DNA from: Linnemannia hyalina
Taxonomy: Eukaryota > Mortierellomycota > Mortierellomycetes > Mortierellales > Mortierellaceae
Direction: 5' to 3'
Assembly: GCA_019671135.1 (NCBI GenBank)
Contig: JAHRHY010000013.1
Location: forward strand, 992,001-1,056,000
Length of the DNA stretch: 64,000 nt
Of the stretch, positions 1-12,415 are shown one piece after another (the first letter of the stretch is position 1; each line of letters opens with the position of its first letter). The notes beneath the pieces are model-generated. The model had not been told where the DNA came from. It was given only the letters and a program-made list of their open reading frames with translations, and made no database searches. The position numbers and the translations under genes were made by a program.

Positions 1-637
1 CGACCAAGAAGACGCGTCCGACAACACTCACGCCAGAAAGAAAACCAGATCTGGCGCCCACCTCCCTTCCCCGCCACTACCAACAACAATGTACACCGCC
101 GAGGACCTGATGAACCACACAAGCCCATTGCCCTATGTCGCCGCGTCCGCTACCACAACAGCTACACCTATGTCCTCCTCATCCACCCCCACCTCGATGC
201 CTGAGCTTATGGCTCACAATACTTCTGCCGTCACCGCTGCCACAACGTCCGGTTCTGGCTCTCCAACCCTCATCACAACCGCATCCAAGCAGACACTATC
301 ACACCCTCAACAACCCCTCACCCAAACACAACCGCAGACACAACAACAAATCCAGGCACAACAACAACAACAAAAACAACAAAAGCAGCCATCTCCTTAC
401 CCACCAACTTCAATCTACACCATCGACGACTTTATCACCCGGTACGCCTGCAAGATGCACTACGGAGACCAATTGATCAAGGGACAGATGCAAAAGATCG
501 AAACCGTCAAGCACGATCCCACACAAGACCAAAAGTATCGTGAACTCTATGTGGGCCTGAGTAGTTTAGAAATCAAAGTCCGGGAGTATGAGGATAAGAT
601 CGAGAGTTTATTCAGGCTCAAGTTTAGTGGCAATTGA
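1..637 (+). CDS. Polyglutamine-region protein, 5' partial (paralogue of the gene at 9289)
   Basis: The family is not recognised. The first ATG inside the window is at base 89, but the same frame is open back to base 2. The residues encoded before that ATG (around HARKKTRSGAHL) align with HARKTSRSDAYL of the protein at 9289-9969. The real start therefore lies upstream and the gene is cut by the window edge. The visible part has a Ser/Thr/Pro-rich stretch, a Gln-rich stretch (about bases 310-390) and a conserved C-terminal block of about 75 residues. That block opens with IYTIDDFITRYACKMHYGDQ and ends with YEDKIESLFRLKF. The C-terminal block is predicted helical and is the part shared with the paralogue. 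The stop is at 635-637. Function is unknown; a low-complexity protein with a small helical domain is all that can be said. Confidence 0.75.
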   Translation, partial: DQEDASDNTHARKKTRSGAHLPSPPLPTTMYTAEDLMNHTSPLPYVAASATTTATPMSSSSTPTSMPELMAHNTSAVTAATTSGSGSPTLITTASKQTLSHPQQPLTQTQPQTQQQIQAQQQQQKQQKQPSPYPPTSIYTIDDFITRYACKMHYGDQLIKGQMQKIETVKHDPTQDQKYRELYVGLSSLEIKVREYEDKIESLFRLKFSGN

Positions 638-1099
638 AAGGGGGGGTTTTACTTCACTCTCATTCTTGTCGACTTTTTTTTATTCTCCCATTTCTATCTC
701 TTGGTCATGACCAATTATTTTTCGTTGCTCTCATTTCCCTTCCTTACCTGCATTGCGACCCTTTCATCTTCTTTTTTCGTTTGTAAACCATATCCACTTG
801 TGTAATTATGCTTCTGTCTGTAATAAAAAAAGGCCCTCTCTCTCGAACCGCACTTTTTAAGAACGATATATGTTTTTGTTAGAGAAGAGGCACTCGTTGA
901 GAGACAAGAAAACGTAACGGGCTGTTGCATGTCTTGAAAAAAAAAAAGAACAATGTCAGAAAAGTATAACCACAAGACAAAAAATAAGGAAAGGGACCGA
1001 GTTGGCATCAAAAATATTTCTTCGGTTCTATGTGGAATGGTACAAGGGGCTACTTACAACCACTTCTTCTTCAGTCGCCATCTACGTGGTTGGTGGCTG
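638..1099. other. Convergent intergenic stretch
   Basis: The 3' ends of the polyglutamine gene (plus) and the helicase gene (minus) face each other here. It holds T-rich runs and an AATAAA-like element near 820 (taataaaaaa). No gene is seen. Confidence 0.6.
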
Positions 1100-4000
1100 C
1101 TACTCCTCGCGCTGCAGTGTCGTCACCTGCAACAATGCCATCACTTTCTCCTCCAGTCCAGCCAGGGCCCAATCATATGCTCCTCCGAGATCTTCGCCAC
1201 ACCGTTCGCTCGATTCAGCACGGAACACCCGCTCGAGTTCCCGGAGAGCTTTCGTGTATTCCTTCGTCGATTCCGTACCGCCAAGGGATCTCTCTTTCAT
1301 CCAGTGTACCTTTCGAATGAGCCCCTCCAAAATCATTTTGCTGGCAATTGAGGCTGCGCTAGTGTCGCCACAATCGAGCGCCATCTTCTTGTACTGCAAG
1401 CTGTAAAGATGGCAGCAGTCAATAAGATCCCCGACAAACCAGTACCAGCCTGACTCGACTCCTGCCGCATCCATCGCCTCCACAGCCAGAGCAAAAATAC
1501 TTGATAGGATCAAAGAGGAGGACCCAACGTCATAAAGCGTGACATCTTCGTCTGCTCTAACGGCATCTTCGAGGCCCAGTGTCCGGATCGCCTGAAACAG
1601 TTCCTTGTCAGATGGAGAGAAAGGTGGACTTTGGGGAGGGATAGCAGGTGCATTCCTGCGTTGCGACCACTGCGAACCTTGGCTGAGAGGCGACGACTTT
1701 CGGACCAAAAGAGCCATGAGATCCATTATGGGCGACCGCTCGACCAGAGACCGTCCAAAGAACGCCAGCGCATCCTCAGCTGGTTTGATGGCCTCCTTCC
1801 AAATTAACTGATGTCTCCAGGGAATAAGGTACAAGGACGCAACCTCGCCCAGATCACCAACCAAAACTCCATCCTGCACCGTGACTCTCCTGTCAATCGA
1901 TCGCGTCGAAACTGGGCGAGGAGAAGCCTTGGCCTTGCTCAGACTCTGAAACAAAGCGCCCTTTGCTCTGGCAAACGACTCGGTCACTTTTGCACAGTGT
2001 TGGTTGTTGTCGGCCATTTGCTTCTTGTGGAACCTCTCCATCAGATGAAGAAGCTGAGTGTGCTTGACGGATCGGCCGTACCGGAGAAACAATGCGCCAA
2101 TGGGCTGGGCGCATTCTGAACAAACAACCTCGCCGTTCGGAACACCAGGCAGTTCTTTGAGACCAGCATACGATACAGATCCAGACAACTCACCCTTATG
2201 TTCCTGGTAGTAACGGCCAAGATCCATCAAGTCATCCAATGTCGACAAGGTCAAAGCGTGACCACAGGGTGGCACCATCAGAGGATTTCTGTCTACGTCC
2301 ACCTCATCGAGTCGAATGGTCTCGCATCTGTCAAAGACCAGAGTCTCGATGACTGTCTCAGAGCACTCGGGACAAAAATTGACTGACGGGCATGATTCAC
2401 CGCAGACAGAAGGGCACTGGTGCCCACAGGAGAGGTTCTTGTCACATCGCTCGTTGCAAGGCAGCCGATCACAGGGAGCTGCGCATGGCAGAGTACATCT
2501 GCCACTATGCTCACACTGCCAAACACAGTCCAAGCGGCAGGGCTGGCACAGGCTCTGGCAGTCATGGTTGCAATTGGTGTGGGCACAGGATATTGTGCAT
2601 TCCTCCGTGCAAGGGGCACAGGGATTGGGACCATGACAGATCGAGCCGCAGGGGTGATCACAATCCAGAATCGACGGACACCTTTCGGTGCAGGGGATTT
2701 TCATCGGGTCTTGATGGCACTTCATCGTGTGGTAGTGTTCACATGAGTTTAGCTTCTTTTTAACTTCTGCAGTGCAGGTAATCGGGACAGGATACAACAA
2801 CTGCCAGCATCTGGTTGTTTCAAGGACGTGGCCGCAGGTCAATGCTAGCGGCGCAACAACCACGTCGCATTTTCCGCACTCTTCGCCGCACATCCTCTGA
2901 CAAGTGTGATCGCACTCTAAATGCAGATACGTACAAGGCTCCGTGCATTTGAATAAGGTGTGATCTGGGTCATCAGGATGGCCTAGAAGTGGGACAAAAA
3001 ATCGTCAATGTCATTTGATATATTTCAGAATTTGGAATCAAAAACATGCAAACAAACTTACAAGAACGAGGGCAGAAATGGCCGCAAGGCAGGAGGGCTT
3101 CACAAGGCAGAGCGCAACCTCCATCTGGTGCTGCTGCTCGAAAATCCTTAGCGCTGCAAACGATCCTCTTTGTCTCTGGGTGATTCTTGCAGAAAATGGG
3201 GAACCCCTGGCCGACGCGACCCGATTGCTGAAGCTCTTTCATTACAGCCGGCCAGATTCCATGTTCAGGTTGATCCATGACTCTTGCATTGCCAATGAGG
3301 AACATCCCATGTTGCGCTCGAGACAACAGTACGTTGGCGCGATTAGGGTTTTTGAGGAAACCGATCGAGCCGAACAACTCCCTATCATCATAATCAGTCT
3401 CGCTTCGCACGAGAGAGATCAGGACAATCTTTGCCTCCTCGCCCTAATGTAGGTATAAAAATAAAAGAATGGTCAACGATGGATTATTTTGAGCGGTGAT
3501 GAATGCCATGTAGTGTTGTCATCGCGCAAGGAGATGAATATTACCTGGTAGTTATCAATGGAGCAGATCATGATGTGATTGCGAACTGTATCCTGGATCT
3601 CTTGAGCATCTGTCCGTGAGTTAATTACTTGAGGCGCCTCATACACGCCCTCAGCACCACCTGAATAAAGTCGCTCTTCGTCACGCTTGTCCGCTAGAAC
3701 CACAAACCGATCTTCGAGATGGTTACGAATCTTGGCAAGCTGACCAAGGTACGGCGTCAGGACCACAATGTCTCCGGGCAGGTCGTATCCGTTCTTAATG
3801 AAGTGCAGGGCCAGGGCTTCAATCATCTCGACTTCGAATGAGTTGGAGAACGACTGCAGGCCATACGGATACATTCTATCCTCGGGGTTACTGTGATCCA
3901 TGAAGAATAGGTTGGTACTAATACCTCCGACATCAGGATACAGGTGAACAGGGCCGCCGTCCTCGAGGGTAGGGTAGAGGGTGTTCTTGATGAGGCTTGA

Positions 4001-7000
4001 GATCTCTGGCCGCATTCGTTGTTGGATAGTCAGGGGGGACACAGGCAGCTGATTGACCTCTGATGTGACCAGTCGTTCGAAAAGGGATCTGTTCAGGTTA
4101 TACCTTTGGCCAGCTGACGACTCCGAGCAAAGGCTGTAGGTTTGAACGTGAGGACGGAGCTGGAGGTGATCGCCAATGAGAATGAGATGCTGGGTCACCG
4201 GAGATAGCGCTGTCAATATCTGTGACTCCACGACTTCTCCAGCCTCCTCGCAGAGTATGACCTTTGGTGCCACCGACTCCAGCAAGGTATGAAACTTGGC
4301 CGAGCCGCAAGTTGTAATGCCAATGACGTCCATGCCAGAGAGGATCAATCGCCGCGCCTCGTCAAGACTGTTTAGCTTGATCTCTTCCTCCGACCTTAGA
4401 TCTCGATGGTGCCTTTCCAGCTCCTGCTCAATGGATCGGATGATATCGGGCCTCCAGTATGCTATCAAACGGCGTCTCTCTTGCATCGACATACTCCACA
4501 CATCTCCGCCGAGCAAAAGGATCGGGCGGTCAGACACCAGTATGTCGTAGCCAGGAGTTACAGCAATCTCAGGAGCAACATCGCCAAGAGCCGCAGAGGT
4601 GACTGTTGGCCATGCCTCCTCCTTGTCCTTCTTGTCAGGATGGCAGTTCCAAACACACTTCTCGTCCAGATCCTTGCCAGTGGCCCATCGCTCGTACGCA
4701 ACATCACCAGTCAAGTGTCTACGCAGATGCATCATGCTCACGCCACCTTCCGAGGCGACATGAGTGGGTGCCGAGTCTTCGAACTGACGACACTGTGCAG
4801 GGTTCTTATGCCTGAGATGTTCCTTCACGTGCTTCCAGTCAAAGTAGCCAGACTTCAGCACCAGAGTCAGATCGCGAATAGACACGGCAGTCTGCTTAGA
4901 TGTAGCAAAATTCTCAGCAAGAACACGTCTGGCTGCACAGGGCTTCGTAGAATTGATCAGTATTGACTTGAGGCTGTATTCCTGAAGCCGCTGCGACTTG
5001 GATTGGGAGCCGACACGAACAATTCTTGTAACTCCTTGATCGAGAAGATGCTCCAAAAAATGGTCCAGGGCGTGGTTGGTATAGCTAACAACAAGGATAG
5101 GGCCGCAGTTCATAGCTTCTTTGTTGTGAAGAAGAACCTTTATCAAGTCGACTCCGACTTTGGTCTTGCCAGTTCCAGGTGGACTAAATATATTGTTGTA
5201 AAGTAGAAAGTAGAATTAGAATTACGTATCATTTGCAGTATCAGTGCCAAGCGAGAAGCATACGATCAGAGAGTGAAAATGTTACGTACCCGCTGATTAG
5301 GGCAACCTCCCTTCCAAGGGTCTCGACCAGTGCCAGAGCTTGTGCATTATCCAAGGAGCTACATTCTCTCAGCACTGTTACCGCTTGATCGACCGACTGA
5401 GGGTCTCTGACATCGAGCGTACAAAGGCCACCGTTCTCTAGCAGCACCGACAAATCAAACTTGAATCCAGGCATGGTTGTGTAGACGGGTGGGTCAATCA
5501 CACCAGGAGCTGAACGTCGACGGAACCGGGAAATATCCTCATCCGTGGGCGCAATGTACTTGCCGAATGGGAGTACTGACGGCCGAGAGTCTCTGAGTGT
5601 TCTCAGTGTTGTCCTGTGACCCTCGAAAAAAGATCCGGGAAACTCGATCATGAACCACTGCTCGTCATGCGGAGAGTAGGGCTGCGCCGGTGCAAAGACC
5701 ATCGAATACGATGCGGATTCCGTCAGGGAGACTTGGATGTGAGCAGTTTGTTCCGACTCGAACAGTCCGTCGCCACCTCGTTGCTGAATCACCGCTAACA
5801 CAACCTGTTGACGATGACAATCCTCACCGAAATGATCTTTGGACCGTCTTACGAAACAGACAAGATTACCCTCCATTAACCGACCTCGAGACAGCTCCCA
5901 AAACTCCTTGCGATCGTCATGGTTCAGACCTTGAGCTTTTGATGGTTGGTCGAAGGAGATCTTGGTCAAACCAACATTGAATCCAGAAATGGTGACGTCC
6001 AGGAATTTGACGTTCCTGTAAACGCTCAGGCTGATGTTGTCCTTGATGAGTCTTCTGAATACATTTGGATCGACAAAGTCCTGATCGCTGCGCTCGTCTG
6101 TTCTCTCCAGTAGATCGACGAAAGCCCGGATGCCGACCCTGAGTGGCTCGATCATGTCTTGTCGATAAAGGCGATAGTGAACATCGAGATGTCTAGACCA
6201 ACCAAGGGGCAAAAAATGAGTAGATGGTTCCACGTTGTCGTTGAGAGGAAGGAACGGCTCCGAGCTGCTGAGGATTTCCTCCCTTGTCGGGCATATAGAG
6301 ATCTTGCTGATCATGGCGTGGTCATTGTCGTTGCGAGGGCCATGGAGAGCGAGCTCACCTGGACCATCAACGGGCTGGAAAGGTAGGTTGAGTGGTGTGG
6401 CCTGCAAGCGCTGTTCTCGTGAGACTATGTGATCATGGATGTTGTTCTGGACAATCGTGGAAAGCCGAGCCATCTCCATGGAGAGGGTTGAGTTCAAGAA
6501 CACCTGTCTGGCGTTTCCTGTCTCCGACTGCTGGCAACACCGATCGACAAGTCCGGCGAGGTCGTTAACGTGGGTTGCGATTCCTGAGGTTGAGTCAGGG
6601 AATCGCATCATCAACTGATATATCAGACGAATGATAGCCAACAGTGCGCAATGCGAGGGCGCCATACCCCCAAAAGTGTCTTCGGAGTGGCGTTGATTAT
6701 GCTGATGCGATGGGTACTCATGTACTAAGTGCTGTGGGTGGAGAGGAAAAGCACTCGAGGACATTTTGGCCAAGTCTCGGTCCAACAGAGAGTTCATGAA
6801 GGACTGGACGCGCAGCTTCAAGAATGGATGGCGGAGCTCATGGACCAGTCCAAACACGCGACTGGACTCGCGTGTCAAGGTCATCTGGCACAAGCTCTGG
6901 CGTGTCAGGACACCAACCAATGGCAGGGTAATGGTCTGAAAGGTCGCGATGGACGAGGTAACATCTCCACCGTCTTGAACAGGTTCGGGATGTAGCATAA

Positions 7001-7430
7001 TGTGGCGTAGCTTGGCAAGACCGTTCTCCGATGCCAGGTTGTAGAGAACCGCAGAAGTATCGACAGAGTGGTGGTTCGACATGTTGAGGAGACATGACTG
7101 CAGGAATATGCGAATCTGGAGGGAAGACTGAAGGTCATCGAGGTCGCCCTGTTGGAGGACCTGCATAGCGAGGTCGATCTGGCCACCAGAGGGAGACGGA
7201 ACAATGAGGTCGTCAGTTCCTTCACTGGAGAGATGCATGGTGTTGGGGCGAGCGGATAATATCTCGTCCTGTTCTTGATCAGAGATGACAGCCTTGACTC
7301 CTCCATCTCGACCCCTGCCGAAATAACCGCCGCGTGAGACGTCCAATCCTCCGCGTCCTCGACCACTTTCGAGACCTTGACTCCCTTGACCGCCACCGTG
7401 CCAGGGTGGAAATGTTCCTCTGGAAAACAT
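1100..7430 (-). CDS. ZNFX1-type SF1 RNA helicase with NFX1 zinc fingers
   Basis: Large RNA helicase of the UPF1-like superfamily 1, related to ZNFX1 of animals and Hrr1 of fission yeast, which act in small-RNA pathways. Exons are 5290..7430, 3545..5183, 3062..3443 and 1100..2982, giving 2014 aa (human ZNFX1 is about 1900). An Arg/Gly-rich N-terminus is followed by a long helical region. The Walker A motif GPPGTGKT (about residue 714) spans the first intron: exon 1 ends in the Gly codon and exon 2 supplies PPGTGKT. The Walker B equivalent is ILCEEAGE with GDHLQLRP just after it (about residue 1020). Motif VI-type NRANVLLSRAQHG lies in exon 3. At least five Cys/His-rich NFX1-type repeats run from CGHFCPRSC to about residue 1600, for example LDCDHPCGSICHG and LSCGHQCPSVCG. 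The start is the ATG at 7430, followed by FSRGTFPPWHGGG; an upstream in-frame ATG-like extension looks like leader sequence. Role in RNAi or RNA quality control is inferred from the family. Confidence 0.93.
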
Positions 7431-9288
7431 CTTTAGAAAATATAGCAACACAAGAGTGCGTGCTGAGTTATTGTGTTGTTTGTGTTTCGTTGGTGGTGGT
7501 GCTGAGCATAAAAAGAAGACTTTGCATCGAGAACAACTTGAGTAGTGGCTCAAAGAGTTACCTTAGCGCTTATATTTTCTTTTTTTGGATTGCGAGAGTA
7601 TGTGGTAGTCGTTGTAGTTGTTGTGTTGGCAGCAAAGTGTAGTGCTCGTTTCTTTGTTGGATGGGGTGGAGAGAAGAAGAAATGAGCAAAGAGGAAAGGC
7701 ATAAAAAAAAGTACGCATTTGCCAACGAAACCCAGAGCGCAGGTGTTTTCCACATCTGCTTTTTTTTTTTTTTTTTTTTTTTTTTTTTGACGGCATGGCG
7801 CATCGGCAAGAACCACAAGCACACAGCATTGCGTTATGCAAGCGTCACACGTCATACAACATGCTTTAGCTATTGCCTGCACTCCCGCTCAGAAATATAT
7901 CCGAACTCACATGCCGCTTTGCTATGCACATTTCTCACTATCCCACCTTGGCTTTCTTTGTGCCCAGCTTTACTGCCTTACTTTTGACAATCAAGGCAGG
8001 AGCTGGGTCTTTGCCAACTCGAATCCCCTCTTATTATTTTCTTCTACTCTCTTCTTCCCCCGCTCTCCTCTTCTTTTCCCTCATCAAATCCAATAGTGTG
8101 TCATTACTTGCTACTTTTCACTATTCTTCCCTAAACACTCTCCCTGTCTCAAACCCCCCCTCCCTCCCCCAAAAAAAAAAAAAAAAAAAAAAAAAAATAG
8201 CTAACTATTTCCCATCAACAGCCAGCTTCGAGTTCGGTCGGTTGCATCATCAAATGCACATTCTGGGGGCTCACCTAATCGACACAACACCATTGCAACT
8301 CCCATCATGTATCAAGAAGCAACAACAGTCGTCACTTTTATCAACCAACCCAATTTCCTCAAGCATACAATTTTGATGCCGTAGACAAGGTCAACAAATG
8401 AATGCCTGCATCCAAACCAGTCGCAGGAAAATAGACAAAGAAGCGACTCGCATGCATTAAATAAAGCGAGTTGTTGTCTGCCTCTCTTTTTCAACATCTG
8501 GACCAAGGTTGGATCGGGTCACTCGCACGCATGCCTCTCGAACAAGGAGAAAAGGGACCATGCAACATAACAAGACAACTGCACAGCAGAGAAGAGCGAA
8601 AAAAGGGGTAAAGTTCTTTAGGTACATTTCGAGGCGTATCCGCGCACCAAAAAAAAAAAAAAAAAAAGAAGAGAAACGTTGCCATCAATTATTGTGTAGC
8701 AATAATCAATTCTCCTACTTGGTGGCAAATGATTAATAACTCGTTCAGCGCATCCTAGGAGGTGCCATGAAAAGTGGAAAAGAGGCAAAGATGGTTCGCA
8801 TGCAAAAAATAGGGAAGAACAAAAGGCCTAGCTCGTTTATTGTCTCTTCATTTATAAGAACAGAGACCGCTCACCATCACGCTCATTGCTGCACAATGGT
8901 TCTTTCAGAGGATAGGACTCCTCCTGACTCCAAGGATGGATGAAAGCCCCAAAGAAGGAAGGCCATGGTACTCTCATCCCGTATGGACCATCGTCTTTGT
9001 TATTTTTCTTTCTTCTTTGTCTTCGTCCGTATTAGTCCTTTGTCTCTATTGTCTTCATTATTTTTTTGCCTTATTTCAATTGTCCTCATCGTTTTGTCAT
9101 TTCGTTTTCTTTTGATTCAACAAACACATGCCTTCGCTCACACTCCTCCACTTTTGCATAAATACGCCCAGTCCCATCTCATCTTTTTTTCTCATCACTC
9201 TCTCTCTCCATAGAGCACTCCTTACTCACCAACAAAACAACTCAACCTCTTCCTTCCAAGCTTACCAGTGCCAAGAACTTAAAACACC
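7431..9288. other. Divergent intergenic region with long homopolymers
   Basis: This is the shared upstream region of the helicase (minus) and the second polyglutamine gene (plus). It contains a 29-nt T tract (7760-7788), a 27-nt A tract (8171-8197) and a 19-nt A tract (8649-8667). The short reading frames are low-complexity. No gene or RNA is recognised. Confidence 0.6.
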
Positions 9289-9578
9289 ATGTCGACCATC
9301 ACCCTCCAAGAATACTGTGAACGACAGCAGCGTGAGCGAGAACGCGAGCAAGAAGACGCATTTAATAAGGTTCACGCCAGAAAGACATCCAGATCTGACG
9401 CCTACCTCACTTCGCTCCTTACCATGGACCAGTCACACTACACAAGCCTAGTTTCCCATGTCTCTACCTTCATTGATTTGACGGCTGCTCCTGCCGCCAC
9501 CACTGCCGTTGCCATCGGCGCAACATCCGGTCCTGACGAACCAAGCCTCACCACTGGCGCCTCCCAGCAGAAACTTTC

Positions 9579-9650
<72 letters not shown>

Positions 9651-9969
9651 GCAACAACAACAACAACAGCAACAACAACAAGTTCTCGCTCAAATACAAC
9701 AGCAATACCAAAACCCATCCCCATTCCCTACTCCAACAAGTCCGATCTACACCATCGAGGATTTCATCACCCGATACGCACACAAATTAGACTACTTTGA
9801 ACGCACGCGCAAGGATCAAGTTCAAGTGATCGGGCACATCAACGACCCCTCGCAAGACCAAGAATATCGCGGTCTCTATTTGACTTTGAGTACCTCGGAT
9901 GCAAGGATCCGTGAGGTTGAGGACAAAATCGAGGACCTCTTTCGACTCAAGCACTACAAGCGCAAGTAA
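9289..9969 (+). CDS. Polyglutamine-region protein
   Basis: A 226-residue protein of unknown function, paralogous to the gene at the left edge. The ATG is in a good context (aacaccATG) after a pyrimidine-rich leader. Order of regions: a charged N-terminal segment rich in Arg and Glu (residues 8-30), an Ala/Thr-rich segment, about 34 consecutive Gln codons (98-131), then a C-terminal block of about 75 residues. That block opens with PIYTIEDFITRYAHKLDYFE, continues through a DPSQDQEYRGLYLTLS segment and closes with REVEDKIEDLFRLK. The last segment looks like two helices separated by a short linker. There are no enzyme motifs, signal peptide or membrane segment. A regulatory or scaffold role is possible but is not supported by anything specific. 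Confidence 0.85.
9580..9681 (+). repeat. CAA/CAG trinucleotide repeat encoding polyglutamine
   Basis: About 34 consecutive Gln codons, nearly all CAA with a few CAG interruptions, inside the gene at 9289. It is likely to vary in length between strains. Confidence 0.95.
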
Positions 9970-10730
9970 ACTCCTTCCGCTCTTTTACCTTGCTTCTGGG
10001 TGCTTCCTGTCATTATTGTTCAACCCCCCCCTCCTTTTTTTTTTTTTTTTTTTTTTTTTTGGCAGCACTCGCTGTTTACACCTTCATCGCAGATTTTCTT
10101 TCTGCTGTGTCTTTTCTCTGTAATAAATAACACCTTGCCGAAAAATTGAGTGCAGACGTTCCCCTGATGGTCATTTCACTCCCTCGGAGAGAGAGAAATG
10201 ACAGTAGAAGGGACGATACAGTAGCAGCCAAAGGATCTGGTTGGCAAAGAGGTGAATTTTTTTTGTGCTGACTAGAGGCAGCAAGGAACTAAGTGTAGGC
10301 TCCTTTTTGTCCCTTGAATGGACACTGGTCAAACTCGAGCGTTGATGGTAAAATAGAGATTAATCTAGAAATAGTGGTCGCCAGGCCGCGGTGCTGAGGA
10401 GGACTTCAACTTTTTTTCTGGCCTCCACCAAAGATTAATTGAACAAAGTCGCCTTCCTTGGCGCTGTCTACCTTGGTGGCGTGCAGTGGGGGGGGGGGTA
10501 TAAAAGCGATCCCTGCCTTCAAAAACTATTGAAATTATTGCTTTCTTTGCTTTCTTTGCTTTCTTTTCTTTTTCAATCTTCGTCGGGACCCATCTCTACC
10601 GTTTGAACCCCACTCGCTGCTTCAGTGACACTTGATAATTAAACACTTCCTTTCCTGCACCATCTCTTTACGCAAACAAAAGAACGAGGGTGCACATGCG
10701 TATCGCAGTTTCTCTTCCTCGTCTTTTATT
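9970..10730. other. Convergent intergenic region
   Basis: The region lies between the polyglutamine gene and a minus-strand membrane-protein gene. It has a 26-nt T tract (10035-10060) and an 11-nt G run (10488-10498) next to a TATA element that is annotated separately. No coding gene is recognised. Confidence 0.55.
10499..10506 (+). promoter_or_regulatory. Orphan TATA box
   Basis: A TATAAAAG motif directly follows an 11-nt G run and precedes a pyrimidine-rich stretch typical of the 5' leaders seen at other genes in this window. It points right, but the next 230 nt hold no ATG-initiated gene and then run antisense into the 3' end of the membrane-protein gene. It may be a relic promoter or drive a non-coding or antisense RNA. 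Confidence 0.4.
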
Positions 10731-12415
10731 TCAAGGAACGCTGCTAGTGCCGGCAAGGTCCTCGTGGATGAGTTGATACTGCTCGTCATACTGCGCCTTC
10801 ATCGCCGCAATGGCATTGATCAGCGCCGCCCTCTCCTCTGATACACCACCAGTTGTCGATGGCACTGTGGGATCCTTTACCACACTATCCCGGTCAGCAC
10901 AGAAAGCGGTGGTGGTGTTGATATTGGCGGCGTCAGGAGTGACGAATTCGACGAGGTTGTTACTGTTGCTTTGACTGGTGGTGTTACTATTGTCGTCGAT
11001 TTTGGTGGTGGTGACACTGTATCCATCGTCATCAATGTCGTTCAGTTTTGAAGCTGGCAGTCCAGACAGATTCGAACGATCAAGATCTTTGGGCCCATGA
11101 CTCTTCTCTCCTGCATTCTTGCCAGGGCTGACCAAATTTTGTACAGCCACCCCATCGCCACCACCAAACCCAGTTCCAGATGCAATACCACCGCTATCGC
11201 CGCCCTCAACAGCATAATTCAAAGCATGCGGCGACTGAGGCGTCTGACTCCTCCGATGCTGCACAACCAGATGCTGCAACTACTCCATCTGCTCCTGCTG
11301 GACCCTCAACAACCTCAACAAATGATCCTCCTGTATCGTATCCTGTGGGCTTCGAGGACTTTCTCCCAAGGGGGTGGTGGGGTCAACCAGCTGTTCCTTT
11401 GAGCTTCGAATTCGTGGAGAGGCGTCTTGATGTTGAGGTCGTCGATGTCTGCATGTGAGACTTGAGGTCCCCTGATGCGAGTGACAAGCCCTCCTAGTTC
11501 CTCTTCTGTGGCAGCAGCAGATGTCGAACCAGAGGCCCTTGCGCCTTCACCTGTCACGTCCTTCTCGTCAATAAGAGCCTCCTCGATCTTGCCATCTTCC
11601 ATCAACGGTGGGTCATTATCACCACCTCTGCCTGCTCCTTGACCTCTCCCTTTGGTATCAAGACGGTTCTGAGTCTTGTCGAGAGAAGACCTGCGATTAC
11701 GGCGTCTGTAGAATAAGAACCCAGCTATCACGGCAATGATGACGACTGCTGCTGCTATACCTCCAATGATGGCACCCATAGAAGAACCAGACGATGACGA
11801 TGAGCCAGACCCAGAACTGCCGTTACTCTTGGGACTATTTGGCACCGATCCAGGCCCAGAAGTTGGCACAGTCAGTCCTCCTGTACCACTACCACCTCCT
11901 GCTCCAATACCAGTCCCACTAACTGTAGCACCCTTCGAAGCTGTACTCCCTCCAACACCGCCACTGCTAGAAGAGGGAGACGGAAGAATGACAGTCGCCG
12001 TAGTCACAGGAATCCCTCCTCCTCCTCCTCCTTCAGTAGTAGTCTTCGAGTCCGTTGTGGGGTTAGGCGATCGAGTTGTCGAGGGTTCAGTGATAGGGGT
12101 TGTTAATATGGGAGGGTTAGTTGACCGTTCCGGAGATGTGGTCACGGGGATTGGTTCTGTAGTTGGTGCGAGTGGTCCAGTGTTTGTTGCCCATGTTAAG
12201 GTTCCTTATCGTTTGTGAAGTTGGGGGAGGAAGGGGGCATGTTCTGTGGGGTGAGGTGTAGGGGCACTGGATGTTGTGGCGACAGTGCCTTGATGATTTG
12301 TAGAGGAAGGGGTGAGACTAAGATTAAGGGTAGGTTGTGTTGGTGCAGGGAATGCTGATGCAAGAGGAATGAGGATGGAAAAGAGCAGAGAGGTAAGAAT
12401 GGAGAGTCGTTGCAT
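10731..12415 (-). pseudogene. Signal-anchored single-pass membrane protein gene, reading frame disrupted
   Basis: Starts at an ATG at 12415 with a clear signal peptide (residues 1-21, ending ASAFPAP). A Ser/Thr/Pro-rich stretch follows, then a Gly/Ser-rich linker, one membrane span (GGIAAAVVIIAVIAGFLFYR, coded near 11715-11780) and a basic then acidic cytoplasmic tail. The layout resembles fungal wall-sensor or kelch-type membrane proteins. Three breaks are visible: an in-frame TAA at 12206-12208; a frame change between about 11360 and 11450; and an in-frame TAG at 11280-11282 inside a Leu/Gln-rich helix (LLRLLRVQQEQME, stop, LQHLVVQHRR). Two non-consensus introns could bypass the breaks: donor GTGCCC of 63 nt, and donor GTCCTC at 11280-11359. 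The skipped second segment still reads as a natural helix, so decay is preferred. Sequencing error is the other option. Confidence 0.55.

Noticed and set aside
7873..8376. 167-codon plus frame upstream of the polyglutamine gene
   Set aside because: Runs through a poly(A) tract, giving a Lys run; no recognisable content.
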